From positions 62,001 through 126,000 of the forward strand of contig JAUNPS010000002.1 in assembly GCA_030536575.1 (NCBI GenBank): a stretch of DNA of 64,000 nucleotides, in the 5' to 3' direction. Positions 18,552-26,166 of the stretch are shown piece after piece. How positions within the stretch are numbered: the stretch's first letter is position 1; each line of letters opens with the position of its first letter. The stretch is from Eubacteriales bacterium. Its GTDB lineage: Bacteria; Bacillota; Clostridia; Lachnospirales; Lachnospiraceae. Position numbers and translations under genes: made by a program. The notes beneath the pieces are model-generated. The model saw only the letters and a program-made list of their open reading frames with translations. It did no database searches and was not told the origin of the DNA.

Positions 18552-20009
18552 TTAATCCTCCCCGGAATCCGGCCTGCCGGGCAGCCGTTTCGGAATCCGG
18601 ACGCAGACTCTTGTCCCTACGCCCACCCTGCTGTCAACCGTAAGCCCATACGGCGCTCCAAACAGCAGCTCCAGCCGCTCGTGCACCGTCGTAAGGCCAA
18701 AGCCGACCTGGTGTCCGTGCGCAATCGACTCGCGCACCTGCTCCAGACGCTCCGGCGTCATGCCCGCTCCATCGTCCTCGACGGACAGAAAGATATCGCC
18801 GTCTTTCTCAGAACCCGCGATAAAAATATGCCCTTCCCCGCGCTTCTGCTTGATTCCGTGGTACAATGCGTTTTCCACGAGCGGCTGAAGCGTCAGCTTC
18901 GGTATCTCGTACTGTCCAAACTCCGGCGCAATGTAAATCTGGTACGCAAGAATATCCCGATACCGCACATGCTGAATCTCAAGATAGCTGCGGACGTGCT
19001 GTTCCTCCTCCCGCAGCGTGATCACGTCCCGGCCATTGCTCAGAGAGGTTCGGAAAAAGGACGACAGACTTGTCACCATCTCGACGGCCTGTTCATTTTT
19101 CTCCATCTCGATCAGCCAGACGATGGCGTCCAGCGTGTTATACAGAAAGTGCGGGCTGATCTGAGCCTGCAGAAGCGCCAGCTCCGCGTTGCGCAGGCTG
19201 ATCTGCTCCTGGCGGTTCTGCTCGATGAGCTGATTCAGTCTGCCGACCATGTTCTCGACGCCGTCGTTCAGCGTCTGTATCTCATACTCCTGCGCCTGCA
19301 CCGGCATTCTGGCCGTAAGATCGCCGTTTCCGATCGCTTGTACCCTCTGGCACAGATCGCTGATCGGCTTCGTAATCGATCTGCCGAATTTCAGAGAGCG
19401 ATAAATCATCCCCACCATCAGCAGTACCATAAGCACGACAATCAGCGAAACTTCCACATAAAGATTCTTCTGCATCTCTGTCTGCAGGTCGTCCAGACGG
19501 GCCGCCTCATAATATAAATAATTGTACATATACTCCTGGATCAGCTTGGTCAGAATATAGATATTATTCTCAAGCTGAAGCACCCGGTCGTCATAATTGT
19601 CCGTCTCTTCAATCTGATAAATCTTTTCCTCGAGGTTCAGGCAGAGATTTAGCACACCGTTGATCGCCTTCCAGCTCTCCTTATCGGTCGTCGTCTCAAG
19701 AAGACTGCGCGCAAGCTCCTGCGCCGACTGCACCTCCTCAACGGGAAGCCCCTCGGAATAATGACTCTGCACGACGTAATAATACATTTTCAGATCGATA
19801 TCGTCTTTGAAATCCTGGTTAAACTCTGACGCTGTCGTCACATTATGAAGTACCTCAGAGTATTTGCTGACATAGGAAATCAGCAGCAAAAACGTAGCCA
19901 GCACCATAACAAGCACTGGAACGAAGAAAAAAAGCACGAGCTTGCGCAGCCTGTCCTCAAGCATCACATGCCCCTGTTTTTCCCGGCGGAGTCCAAACGG
20001 CAGCTTCAT
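18552..20009 (-). CDS. YesM/LytS-type sensor histidine kinase
   Basis: A 485-residue membrane kinase. A first membrane helix (about residues 29-50) is followed by an extracellular helical domain of about 140 residues and a second helix (about 190-205). A HAMP domain (SITKPISDLCQRV), a His_kinase domain with the phosphoacceptor in ISPHFLYNTLDAI, and a C-terminal HATPase with QPLVENALYHGI and DDGAGM complete it. It phosphorylates the adjacent response regulator. Its start overlaps the regulator stop by 4 nt (ATGA). The extracellular domain is small, consistent with sensing through the neighbouring binding protein. Confidence 0.94.
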   Translation of the reverse strand: MKLPFGLRREKQGHVMLEDRLRKLVLFFFVPVLVMVLATFLLLISYVSKYSEVLHNVTTASEFNQDFKDDIDLKMYYYVVQSHYSEGLPVEEVQSAQELARSLLETTTDKESWKAINGVLNLCLNLEEKIYQIEETDNYDDRVLQLENNIYILTKLIQEYMYNYLYYEAARLDDLQTEMQKNLYVEVSLIVVLMVLLMVGMIYRSLKFGRSITKPISDLCQRVQAIGNGDLTARMPVQAQEYEIQTLNDGVENMVGRLNQLIEQNRQEQISLRNAELALLQAQISPHFLYNTLDAIVWLIEMEKNEQAVEMVTSLSSFFRTSLSNGRDVITLREEEQHVRSYLEIQHVRYRDILAYQIYIAPEFGQYEIPKLTLQPLVENALYHGIKQKRGEGHIFIAGSEKDGDIFLSVEDDGAGMTPERLEQVRESIAHGHQVGFGLTTVHERLELLFGAPYGLTVDSRVGVGTRVCVRIPKRLPGRPDSGED

Positions 20010-21202
20010 CCGCGTTTCCCTCCTGTCCGGTAATCTCTTGGGGTGCAGCCCTGGGTTTTACGGAATACGTAGCTGAAATAATGCGAATCCTTATACCCCA
20101 CCTCGGCGGCAATCTCCGAAGCCCGCCGATCCGTCCCGCGCAGAAGCTCCTTCGCCCTCTCCATCCGCTTCTGCGTCAGGTACTCCACAAAGGTCTGCCC
20201 CATTTCCTGGCTGAACACCGCGCTGAAATAATTCGCGGTAACGTTCGTATAGCCCGCCACCTCTTTCAGCGAAATCGCTTCATCCGCAAAATTCCGGTCG
20301 ATGTATTCCAGCGCCTGCCGTATGATCGCGCTGCCGCTTCCCTGCTCTTCCTTATCCCGCAGCTCCAGCGCGCACCGCAGTACAGCGCACATGTATTCCT
20401 TTAATATAGAAACGGAAATATTCTGTCCTCTGGGAAGCGCTGGGAGCGTATCAATGAAATCCTCCTGTGGATATCCCAGAGATTCGATATACGCCGTCAC
20501 CGTAAACCGCACGTTCAGCATCAGATACTGACAGAACAGCCGGGAACCTGCCGCGTCGTATACGCTGCCTATGTACTCCTCCACGAAAGCCTCCACCTGC
20601 TCCGCCGTTCCGTCCTTAAGAAAGCCCTGCAGAATCTGCGGGTCAATCTTTGCCATATCTACATTTTTCAGGCTGCTCTCATCATCCTGCCCGGCCGGTT
20701 CTCCGGTATGCTCCGCAGCTTCACGCTCTCCCGCCAGATGACGGCTGGAAAAAATCTGGCTGACCTCGTCAAAACGCGCCGTCAGCTCGTTTCGGAACTG
20801 TTCCAGATAATTCTTCTGTTCCCGCTCGCTGTCGATCTTTTCCCGCACCTCGTTCAGCGTCCGAATCAGCATCGTTTTCGTGATCGGCTTCAAAAGATAC
20901 TGCTCCACGCCGATGCGGATCGCCTGTCTCGCGTATTCAAAATCATCATATCCGCTGATGATAATGATCTTCGTGCCGGGAAACTCCCGGCTGACATGGC
21001 TGCTCAGCGCCAGGCCGTCCATAAACGGCATCTTGATGTCTGTAATCAGAACGTCCGGCTGCAGCTTCCGGATCATCGGAAGCGCCTGCTCCCCGTCGCC
21101 TGCATCGCCCACCAGGATATAGCCGTACTGCTGCCACGGAATGATGTCGCGCAGCCCCTCGCGGATCAGTGTCTCGTCCTCCACCAAAAATACCTTCAGC
21201 AT
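20006..21202 (-). CDS. YesN-type response regulator (REC + AraC HTH)
   Basis: A 398-residue response regulator. The receiver domain (1-125) has acidic pocket VEDE, phosphoacceptor Asp in DVLITDIKMPFMDG and Lys in YLLKPI. A variable linker of about 150 residues follows. The C-terminal AraC-type double HTH begins about residue 300 (ISLKEVAGYTNVTANYFS) and ends DSHYFSYVFRKTQGCTPRDYR. It probably activates the ytfQ operon and its own operon. It is first in a three-gene unit with the kinase and the binding lipoprotein. Confidence 0.94.
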   Translation of the reverse strand: MLKVFLVEDETLIREGLRDIIPWQQYGYILVGDAGDGEQALPMIRKLQPDVLITDIKMPFMDGLALSSHVSREFPGTKIIIISGYDDFEYARQAIRIGVEQYLLKPITKTMLIRTLNEVREKIDSEREQKNYLEQFRNELTARFDEVSQIFSSRHLAGEREAAEHTGEPAGQDDESSLKNVDMAKIDPQILQGFLKDGTAEQVEAFVEEYIGSVYDAAGSRLFCQYLMLNVRFTVTAYIESLGYPQEDFIDTLPALPRGQNISVSILKEYMCAVLRCALELRDKEEQGSGSAIIRQALEYIDRNFADEAISLKEVAGYTNVTANYFSAVFSQEMGQTFVEYLTQKRMERAKELLRGTDRRASEIAAEVGYKDSHYFSYVFRKTQGCTPRDYRTGGKRG

Positions 21203-21206
21203 CGTA

Positions 21207-21486
21207 TTATTCCTCTTCCATTATTTTCAGATCAGTTACCTCGTTCGAGCTGCGGAAGATCGTCTTCATCTCCGTATAGATGAACGGCGAAACGCGCTTA
21301 GCCAGAATACAGCCGTTGATCGTCCCGCGGAACAGCCAGAACGCACAGATAGTAGTACAGCATCAACGCTCTTCTCTTCACTATGTACACCAGCATCAGC
21401 GAGTTGTACAGAAACGCGGGGTTCCGGTCAACGACGAAACAGCACGCCTCTATAAAAGAATGACGCAAAATCCATTCGAAATTCAA
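21207..21486 (-). pseudogene. Frameshifted ORF remnant upstream of the response regulator
   Basis: Two minus-strand frames join into one plausible protein. The first runs from a TTG near 21486 through LYNSLMLVYIVKRRALMLYY. After a shift near 21350 a second frame continues AFWLFRGTINGCILAKRV and ends VTDLKIMEEE at a TAA (21207-21209), 4 nt before the response-regulator ATG. I do not recognise the protein. The end position just before the regulator is typical of a coupled upstream gene, which is why I read it as a decayed operon member. Similarity searches are needed to confirm. Confidence 0.35.
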
Positions 21487-21767
21487 CCTTCGTGTGCTGA
21501 AAGAACAGGCCGTTCAAAAGGAACGCAGATCGGAAGGTTTTAAAAAGCAAAGCCGTTTTCGGAATGGGGCGGAGACAATACCATCCGTCCTTCGCCGAAA
21601 ATGCGGAATTGATAAAATACAAATACCCTTTTGACTACCTAATCATTCTATATCTTATTATACTTACGAAAGCCAGAACCGTCAACGCAGTTCTATCCAG
21701 TATCCATAGCAAGGCAGAGGAACGCAAACAGCAGCAGATACCGCTGCCTGTTGCCCCTCAAATGTCT

Positions 21768-21799
21768 GCTCGTGCAGGCATGGCAGCCGCCTGCCGAGC
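21768..21799. other. Imperfect hairpin in a 340-bp stretch without genes
   Basis: GCTCG-T-GCAGGC pairs with GCCTGC-CGAGC, 11 bp with one bulged base, downstream of the YccF gene. It lacks a clear T-run, so its role as terminator is uncertain. The rest of 21487-21825 shows no convincing gene. Confidence 0.35.
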
Positions 21800-21825
21800 T
21801 TATCACACAAAACTTTTAACTCTTT

Positions 21826-22182
21826 TTAATAAACCGTCGAGCCAAAGGGCATCAGCGCCAGCTTCGCCAGTTTAAAATGCTGCTTTCCAAAGGGAATTCC
21901 CACAATGGTACAGCAAAGGATCACGCCCATCACGGTGGATTCCAGTGCCAGCGGAAGTCCCGAAACCAGCAGCCAGATCACATTCAGCAGAAAGGAAACC
22001 GTTCCGCCGCCATAATGCACTTCCTTTCCAAATGGGAAGAAGGAAAGTCCCGCAAATTTAAAACATTGTTTCCCAATTGGGATTCCGACGATCGTGATGC
22101 ACCACAAAACGCCCGCGAAAGCCCAGCTAAGTCCGCTTAAAAATCCTCCACAGAGGAACCATAAAAAATTTCCAAGGCATCC
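21826..22182 (-). CDS. YccF-domain inner-membrane protein
   Basis: A 118-residue membrane protein made of two copies of the YccF domain: GGFLSGLSWAFAGVLWC..TIVGIPIGKQCFKFA near the N-terminus and ALESTVMGVILCCTIVGIPFGKQHFKLA near the C-terminus. The repeated T-I-V-G-I-P-x-G-K-Q motif is diagnostic. Its function is unknown in general. I start it at ATG 22182 because GGAGG lies 8 nt upstream and the preceding gene stops 4 nt before it; a longer frame reaches 22200. It shares a transcript with the coiled-coil gene and therefore with the manganese riboswitch upstream. Confidence 0.88.
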   Translation of the reverse strand, partial: GCLGNFLWFLCGGFLSGLSWAFAGVLWCITIVGIPIGKQCFKFAGLSFFPFGKEVHYGGGTVSFLLNVIWLLVSGLPLALESTVMGVILCCTIVGIPFGKQHFKLAKLALMPFGSTVY

Positions 22183-22186
22183 CATA

Positions 22187-22636
22187 CTACTGTCCTCCAT
22201 TCTGTAAAAGCCTGTTCTCCCAGTTATGCAGGTCTGCTAAGATTTCCAAAACTCTTGCTTTTGCCGTGATGACCTGTTCTCTGGCTTCTCCGATTCTGGA
22301 CTGCACCAGCCAGTCCGCGATCACGCCGTCAAAGAAGAAGTCCGCAAAGGTTAAAAAGGAACTTACTTCTACCCGGATATCCATGGGAACGTCGATATCG
22401 CGGAGTTCTTTCTGGAGCTGGCGCAGATAGTAGCGCGCTTCTTCCATTTCCATTTTGGCATCGTCGAGACGGCTGTGTTTCATCATGCTGACGAACATTC
22501 CGCCTCCGAACAAATCCCAGAGTCCCCAGTTTCGGGCGCCGTTCAGGCTTCTTTCTACTCGTTCGAGACTGTCCAGGGAGAGGTTGGCTGCTTGGATCGC
22601 TTCTCTGATTTCTTTTTGGTTTTCTTGGTTGGTCAT
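22187..22636 (-). CDS. Conserved hypothetical coiled-coil protein
   Basis: A 149-residue soluble protein, almost entirely helical and charged, with heptad-like stretches at residues 5-35 and 55-80, a glycine-rich GLWDLFGGGMFVSMMKHSRL segment near residues 37-56, and an aromatic FLTFADFFFDG segment about residue 95. I cannot name a function. It is the first gene after a yybP-ykoY-like riboswitch and is translationally close to the YccF gene, suggesting a shared membrane-associated role tied to metal status. Start has AAAGGAG 7 nt upstream. Confidence 0.75.
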   Translation of the reverse strand: MTNQENQKEIREAIQAANLSLDSLERVERSLNGARNWGLWDLFGGGMFVSMMKHSRLDDAKMEMEEARYYLRQLQKELRDIDVPMDIRVEVSSFLTFADFFFDGVIADWLVQSRIGEAREQVITAKARVLEILADLHNWENRLLQNGGQ

Positions 22637-22697
22637 GATTTTCTCCTTTCCGCGCGTCTTTTTCAGCGCATTGAGGTAGCCCCTGGCGGGGTTTTCT

Positions 22698-22841
22698 CGT
22701 TACTGTTCACTCGTACCTCGTTCCAGTAACGATTCACAGGCTCATTTTAAGTTTTGCTTCGCAAAAGAGCCTGCTCACACCTGAATCACGTTCTTACGTA
22801 CCTGAGCAGCTAAGTGCTCAGGTACTGTCTGAACAGTAACG
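22698..22841. mobile_element. 144-bp inverted-repeat element (MITE-like)
   Basis: Ends CGTTACTGTTCA (22698-22709) and TGAACAGTAACG (22830-22841) are perfect 12-bp inverted repeats. The 8 bp before GTTAC (GTTTTCTC, 22691-22698) and after GTAAC (GTTTCCTC, 22841-22848) match at 7 of 8 positions, like an aged target duplication. Inside are further hairpins, including a 9-bp stem at 22800-22823. It separates the riboswitch from the gene it should control, and its tips resemble those of the element at 48116-48407. Confidence 0.65.
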
Positions 22842-22902
22842 TTTCCTCTCTTTCTTTTCCCTTTTTTGTGTGCGCGGCAGGGACGAATGGGTTTCGGATA
22901 TG

Positions 22903-23033
22903 AAAAAAGACCTTTACCGTGGTCCCTGCCACAATAAAAGTCTTGCACATCTCATTTTATACGGATATCCTGCGGATATCGAAGTGACGATTTAAAATCC
23001 ACCTTGCGGTGATCGGCTACTCCCTTTTATTGG
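22903..23033 (-). promoter_or_regulatory. yybP-ykoY-like manganese riboswitch with terminator
   Basis: The minus-strand RNA begins AAAAGGGAGTAGC, continues with ATCGTCACTTCG and ends GCAAGACTTTT, matching in order the conserved blocks of the yybP-ykoY (Mn2+-sensing) aptamer as I remember them from Rfam RF00080. The aptamer is followed by a 16-bp stem (arms 22944-22929 and 22922-22907) and TTTTTT, an intrinsic terminator as expression platform. Downstream GTCCCTGCC (22884-22876) can pair with GGCAGGGAC at 22930-22922 in the terminator, a possible alternative fold. Gene assignment downstream is unusual: a coiled-coil and a YccF gene. Confidence 0.8.
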
Positions 23034-23037
23034 GATG

Positions 23038-23066
23038 ATTATAGCATGCGTGTGGGGAAATGTCAA
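23038..23066 (-). promoter_or_regulatory. Consensus promoter of the riboswitch transcript
   Basis: TTGACA (23066-23061), 17 bp, TATAAT (23043-23038) on the minus strand: a perfect sigma-A promoter placing the transcript start at the beginning of the aptamer. Confidence 0.85.
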
Positions 23067-23116
23067 GAAATTTCATGCGCTTCGTCTATAAAATTTCTAC
23101 CGTTTTTCCGGACGCT

Positions 23117-23659
23117 TTAACTCCAAAAATCCACCGGCTCAAAGTTTCTCAGCGGCGCCAGAAACCCTTTCTGATTCAGTGTCTCCTGGATCAAGTCCAG
23201 AGTTTTTTCAGAGTCCGCCACCACGGTATGATAGTGATAGCCATCTGTAATCTTCATCAAGGGGCTGGAAATCCCATTTTCCAGATCCGTCAGATACTCT
23301 TTCACTTCCCGGCGGGACTTGATTTTCAGCGCTACTTTCACGACTCCATAAATCTTATGATAGACGAAAGCGTCCTGAACCTGCCCGCCCAGGTCAACAA
23401 TGCTGTTCAGTTCCTCTTCAATCTGTTCGACGGTATGCTGAACCTTAAAAATACGGACGGCCTCCTGTTGTTTTTTCTGAAGAAGATATCCTCTGTTTGT
23501 AGAAAGGATCTCTTCATTTCCGGCACGCAGCAGGGCGATATCCTGCACGATCACCTGTCGGCTCACCTGAAGCTCTTTGGCCAGTTCCACACCGGGCACT
23601 GGTTTCTGGCTTCTGGAGAGTATGTTCAAAAGCTCCTGTCGGCGCGCTGCTCCATCCAT
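23117..23659 (-). CDS. niaR: NiaR-type transcriptional repressor of NAD synthesis
   Basis: A 180-residue regulator with an N-terminal HTH_11 domain (residues 1-60, GVELAKELQVSRQVIVQDIALLR) and a C-terminal 3H domain with conserved histidines in VYHKIYG and DGYHYHTVV, which bind metal. NiaR (YrxA) proteins repress nad and niacin-uptake genes when nicotinic acid is present. It lies 352 bp downstream of nadC in the same direction, behind a terminator, so it probably has its own promoter, though I could not see a clear one. The gap also holds a 7-bp hairpin and a repeat element. Confidence 0.93.
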   Translation of the reverse strand: MDGAARRQELLNILSRSQKPVPGVELAKELQVSRQVIVQDIALLRAGNEEILSTNRGYLLQKKQQEAVRIFKVQHTVEQIEEELNSIVDLGGQVQDAFVYHKIYGVVKVALKIKSRREVKEYLTDLENGISSPLMKITDGYHYHTVVADSEKTLDLIQETLNQKGFLAPLRNFEPVDFWS

Positions 23660-23858
23660 AATAAATCCTATCCTTTCTGTTTTTTCTCTTTCATTCCGGC
23701 CAGGCCTCCGCTGTCCAAACCTTTCCAGGCATGTAAAGAGGACATTCTTCTTCCGCTCCGCGGCATATCAGCGGAAACTTTTACTCCCGCTGACCTAAGC
23801 ATCCCCATACCCGCCGCTTCGTACTTTACACACTTGGATCGTAGAAATGCTTACCCGC

Positions 23859-23960
23859 GTTCAATCCACGCTCGGTAGTTTAACAGAGTGCGGCTTGCCG
23901 AATTGATTCGTATGAATTGATATGGCGTCGGAATGAGACATCGATTTCTCTCTGTCCATC
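23859..23960. repeat. Dispersed repeat, copy B
   Basis: This stretch shares TTCAATYCAYGYTCGG, AGTTTAACAGAG, GAATTGAT and further scattered bases in the same order with 27277-27370. The two copies flank the nad operon. No ORF or known RNA is seen in it. Confidence 0.5.
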
Positions 23961-23965
23961 CCGAC

Positions 23966-24001
23966 AAAAATTTCTGAAACCGCGCACCGGAAACTGCGCG
24001 G
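23966..24001 (-). terminator. Terminator of the nadABC operon
   Basis: CCGCGCA (24001-23995 on the minus strand) pairs with TGCGCGG (23986-23980), 7 bp, followed by a T-rich tail ending ATTTTT, 11 bp after the nadC stop. Confidence 0.7.
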
Positions 24002-24011
24002 ACCTCTTTCT

Positions 24012-24866
24012 TTAAATCCGATGCAGATTTTTCAAGGAGAGATCCATAATGGGCGCAGAGTGGGTAAGTGCGCCGCTGGAAACGTAGTCCACGCCCAGAT
24101 CAATCAGGCCCGGTATCTTCTCCAGTGTCACATTTCCAGAAATTTCGATCTCTGCTTTTCCGTTAATCAGGGCTGTGGCTTCTTTCATCTCTTCATGGGT
24201 CATATTATCCAGCATGATGATATCGGCGCCTGCTTCCAGGGCCTCTTTTACCATCTCCAGATTTTCCACTTCCACTTCGATTTTCCGTACAAAGGGCGCG
24301 TATTCTTTTGCCATACGGACAGCTTCACGGACACCGCCTGCGGCGCCGATATGATTATCCTTCAGAAGAACGCCGTCGGTCAGGTTATAACGGTGATTAT
24401 TCCCGCCGCCGGTACGAACGGCATATTTTTCGAAGATCCGGTTATTCGGGGTTGTTTTTCTGGTGTCCAGGAGTTTGATCTTCGTTCCGGCGAGCAATGC
24501 CGCGACGGAATGAGTGTAGGTGGCAATTCCGCTCATCCGCTGAAGGTAATTCAAAGCGGTGCGCTCCCCGCAGAGCAGCGTCCGGATATCTCCTGTGATT
24601 TTCGCCGCCAACTGGCCCTTCTTTACCTCATCGCCATCCTGGCAATAAAACTGAAACTCCATCTTGTCATCCATCAGTTCAAAAACTCTGCGGAAAACCT
24701 GAAGGCCGCAGATGATTCCGTCCTGCTTACAGATCAGGTCGACTTCTCCTTTCGCGGCGGCGGGCATCACGGAATTCGTGGTCACGTCCTCGCTGGTAAT
24801 ATCCTCTCTTAAAGCGCTTAAAATTAAGGGATCTACGTTTAATTTCATGGTAACCGGATCAAACAT
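24012..24866 (-). CDS. nadC: Nicotinate-nucleotide pyrophosphorylase (carboxylating)
   Basis: A 284-residue quinolinate phosphoribosyltransferase that converts quinolinate and PRPP to nicotinate mononucleotide with loss of CO2. Motifs present include EDITSEDVTT near the start, CGERTALNYLQRMSGIAT, LDTRKTTPNNR (PRPP-binding Arg/Lys), NHRYNLTDGVLLKDNH and the late EISGNV and GVDYVSSGALTHS. Its start overlaps the nadB stop by 8 nt, so the two are probably coupled. A shorter start at 24848 is possible. Confidence 0.96.
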   Translation of the reverse strand: MFDPVTMKLNVDPLILSALREDITSEDVTTNSVMPAAAKGEVDLICKQDGIICGLQVFRRVFELMDDKMEFQFYCQDGDEVKKGQLAAKITGDIRTLLCGERTALNYLQRMSGIATYTHSVAALLAGTKIKLLDTRKTTPNNRIFEKYAVRTGGGNNHRYNLTDGVLLKDNHIGAAGGVREAVRMAKEYAPFVRKIEVEVENLEMVKEALEAGADIIMLDNMTHEEMKEATALINGKAEIEISGNVTLEKIPGLIDLGVDYVSSGALTHSAPIMDLSLKNLHRI

Positions 24867-26154
24867 GTGCTTTATTCATCCTTTCAATTTCGTTTAAAAT
24901 ACTTGTTTTGTACTCTTCGGCCAATCTTTCGGCGTCCAGATAGGGGGTAAAATCCAGCTCTTCCGGCCGATATTCCCGCTTTTTGGTTACGGCATAGGTT
25001 TCGGTGATGTCTTTTGCAGATCTGCCGGCGAATACGAGACTTTCCAGCAGGGAGTTGCTGGCCAGACGGTTTTTTCCGTGTACGCCGTTACAAGCGGTTT
25101 CGCCGATGGCGTAGAGCTGGTTCATGGATGTTTTGCTGTTTAGATTTACTTTAATTCCTCCCATAAAATAGTGCTGAGCCGGCACAACCGGAATGCATTC
25201 TTTAGAAACATCATACCCTGATTTTTTGCACTGGTCAACAATATTCGGGAAATGTTCCGTCAGCTCCCGCGGTTCCAGAACGGAAAGATCTTCCCATACG
25301 TAGTCGGTGCCGTCCGCTTCCATCTGGTGTAAAATCTCTTTTGTCAGGAGATCCCGCGGTAACAGTTCGTTTACAAAGCGTTCTTTTTTCGAATTATACA
25401 GATGCGCTCCCTCGCCGCGGACAGATTCGGAGATCAGGAAGCTTCGTTCTCCCTTCTTTTCCGAAAACAGCGTCGTAGGATGAATCTGAATATAGTTGAT
25501 ATTCTTCAGCTCGATTCCATGTTTTAGCGCGATCGCTAAGGCATCCCCGGTCAGGTGCGGGAAATTCGTGGAATGACGGTACAAGCCGCCGATTCCGCCA
25601 GTCGCCAGAACGGTTTCCTTGGCCATGATCGGCTCCAGCATTCCGTCTTCCATCCGTGCAATGACGCCGTAACAGGTATTTTCCTCTTCCAAGATATCGA
25701 CCATGCAGCATTTTTCGATGAGCGTCACATTCGGACATTTTTTTACCTGCTCGTAAAGCTTGCTGGTAATTTCTTTTCCGGTAATGTCTTCGTGAAACAG
25801 GATTCTTTTCTGGGAATGAGCGCCTTCTCTGGTAAACTTAAAGGAGCCGTCTTCTTCCCGCTGAAAATCGACGCCAAAGCTGACCAGATCCTGAATGAGT
25901 TCCTGTGAGGAACGAATCATCACTTCCACGCTTTTCGGGTCATTTTCGTAGTGGCCTGCGCGCATGGTGTCTTCGTAAAAGCTTTCGTAATCTTCTTCAT
26001 CGCGGAGCATACAGATTCCGCCCTGGGCCAGAAAAGAATCGCTGTTTTCTACCCGGTCTTTTGTAATAATGAGAATATTTTTGTCCTTCGGCAGTTTCAG
26101 CGCGCAGTAAAGGCCTGCACAACCGCTTCCTACGATCAGAATATCCGTATTCAT
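24859..26154 (-). CDS. nadB: L-aspartate oxidase
   Basis: A 431-residue FAD enzyme that oxidises L-aspartate to iminoaspartate for quinolinate synthesis. The N-terminal dinucleotide fold is DILIVGSGCAGLYCALKL (residues 4-21). The SFLAQGGICM, HSQKRILFHEDITG, ATGGIGGLYRHSTNF and HPTTLF segments follow the family, and HYFMGGIKV with ACNGVHGKNRLASNSLLE near the end carries the active-site and flavin contacts. At 431 residues it is shorter than the E. coli enzyme, lacking much of the C-terminal helical domain, as in many clostridia. It lies 12 nt downstream of nadA. Confidence 0.95.
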   Translation of the reverse strand: MNTDILIVGSGCAGLYCALKLPKDKNILIITKDRVENSDSFLAQGGICMLRDEEDYESFYEDTMRAGHYENDPKSVEVMIRSSQELIQDLVSFGVDFQREEDGSFKFTREGAHSQKRILFHEDITGKEITSKLYEQVKKCPNVTLIEKCCMVDILEEENTCYGVIARMEDGMLEPIMAKETVLATGGIGGLYRHSTNFPHLTGDALAIALKHGIELKNINYIQIHPTTLFSEKKGERSFLISESVRGEGAHLYNSKKERFVNELLPRDLLTKEILHQMEADGTDYVWEDLSVLEPRELTEHFPNIVDQCKKSGYDVSKECIPVVPAQHYFMGGIKVNLNSKTSMNQLYAIGETACNGVHGKNRLASNSLLESLVFAGRSAKDITETYAVTKKREYRPEELDFTPYLDAERLAEEYKTSILNEIERMNKAHV

Positions 26155-26166
26155 TTTCTGCGCCTT

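Noticed and set aside
21564-21875. 103-codon plus-strand ORF between the remnant and the YccF gene
   Set aside because: It is composed of low-complexity sequence opposite the YccF gene end and a hairpin, with no ribosome site.
23060-23878. 272-codon plus-strand ORF opposite niaR
   Set aside because: It is the antisense shadow of niaR and its flanks, with no ribosome site and no family similarity.
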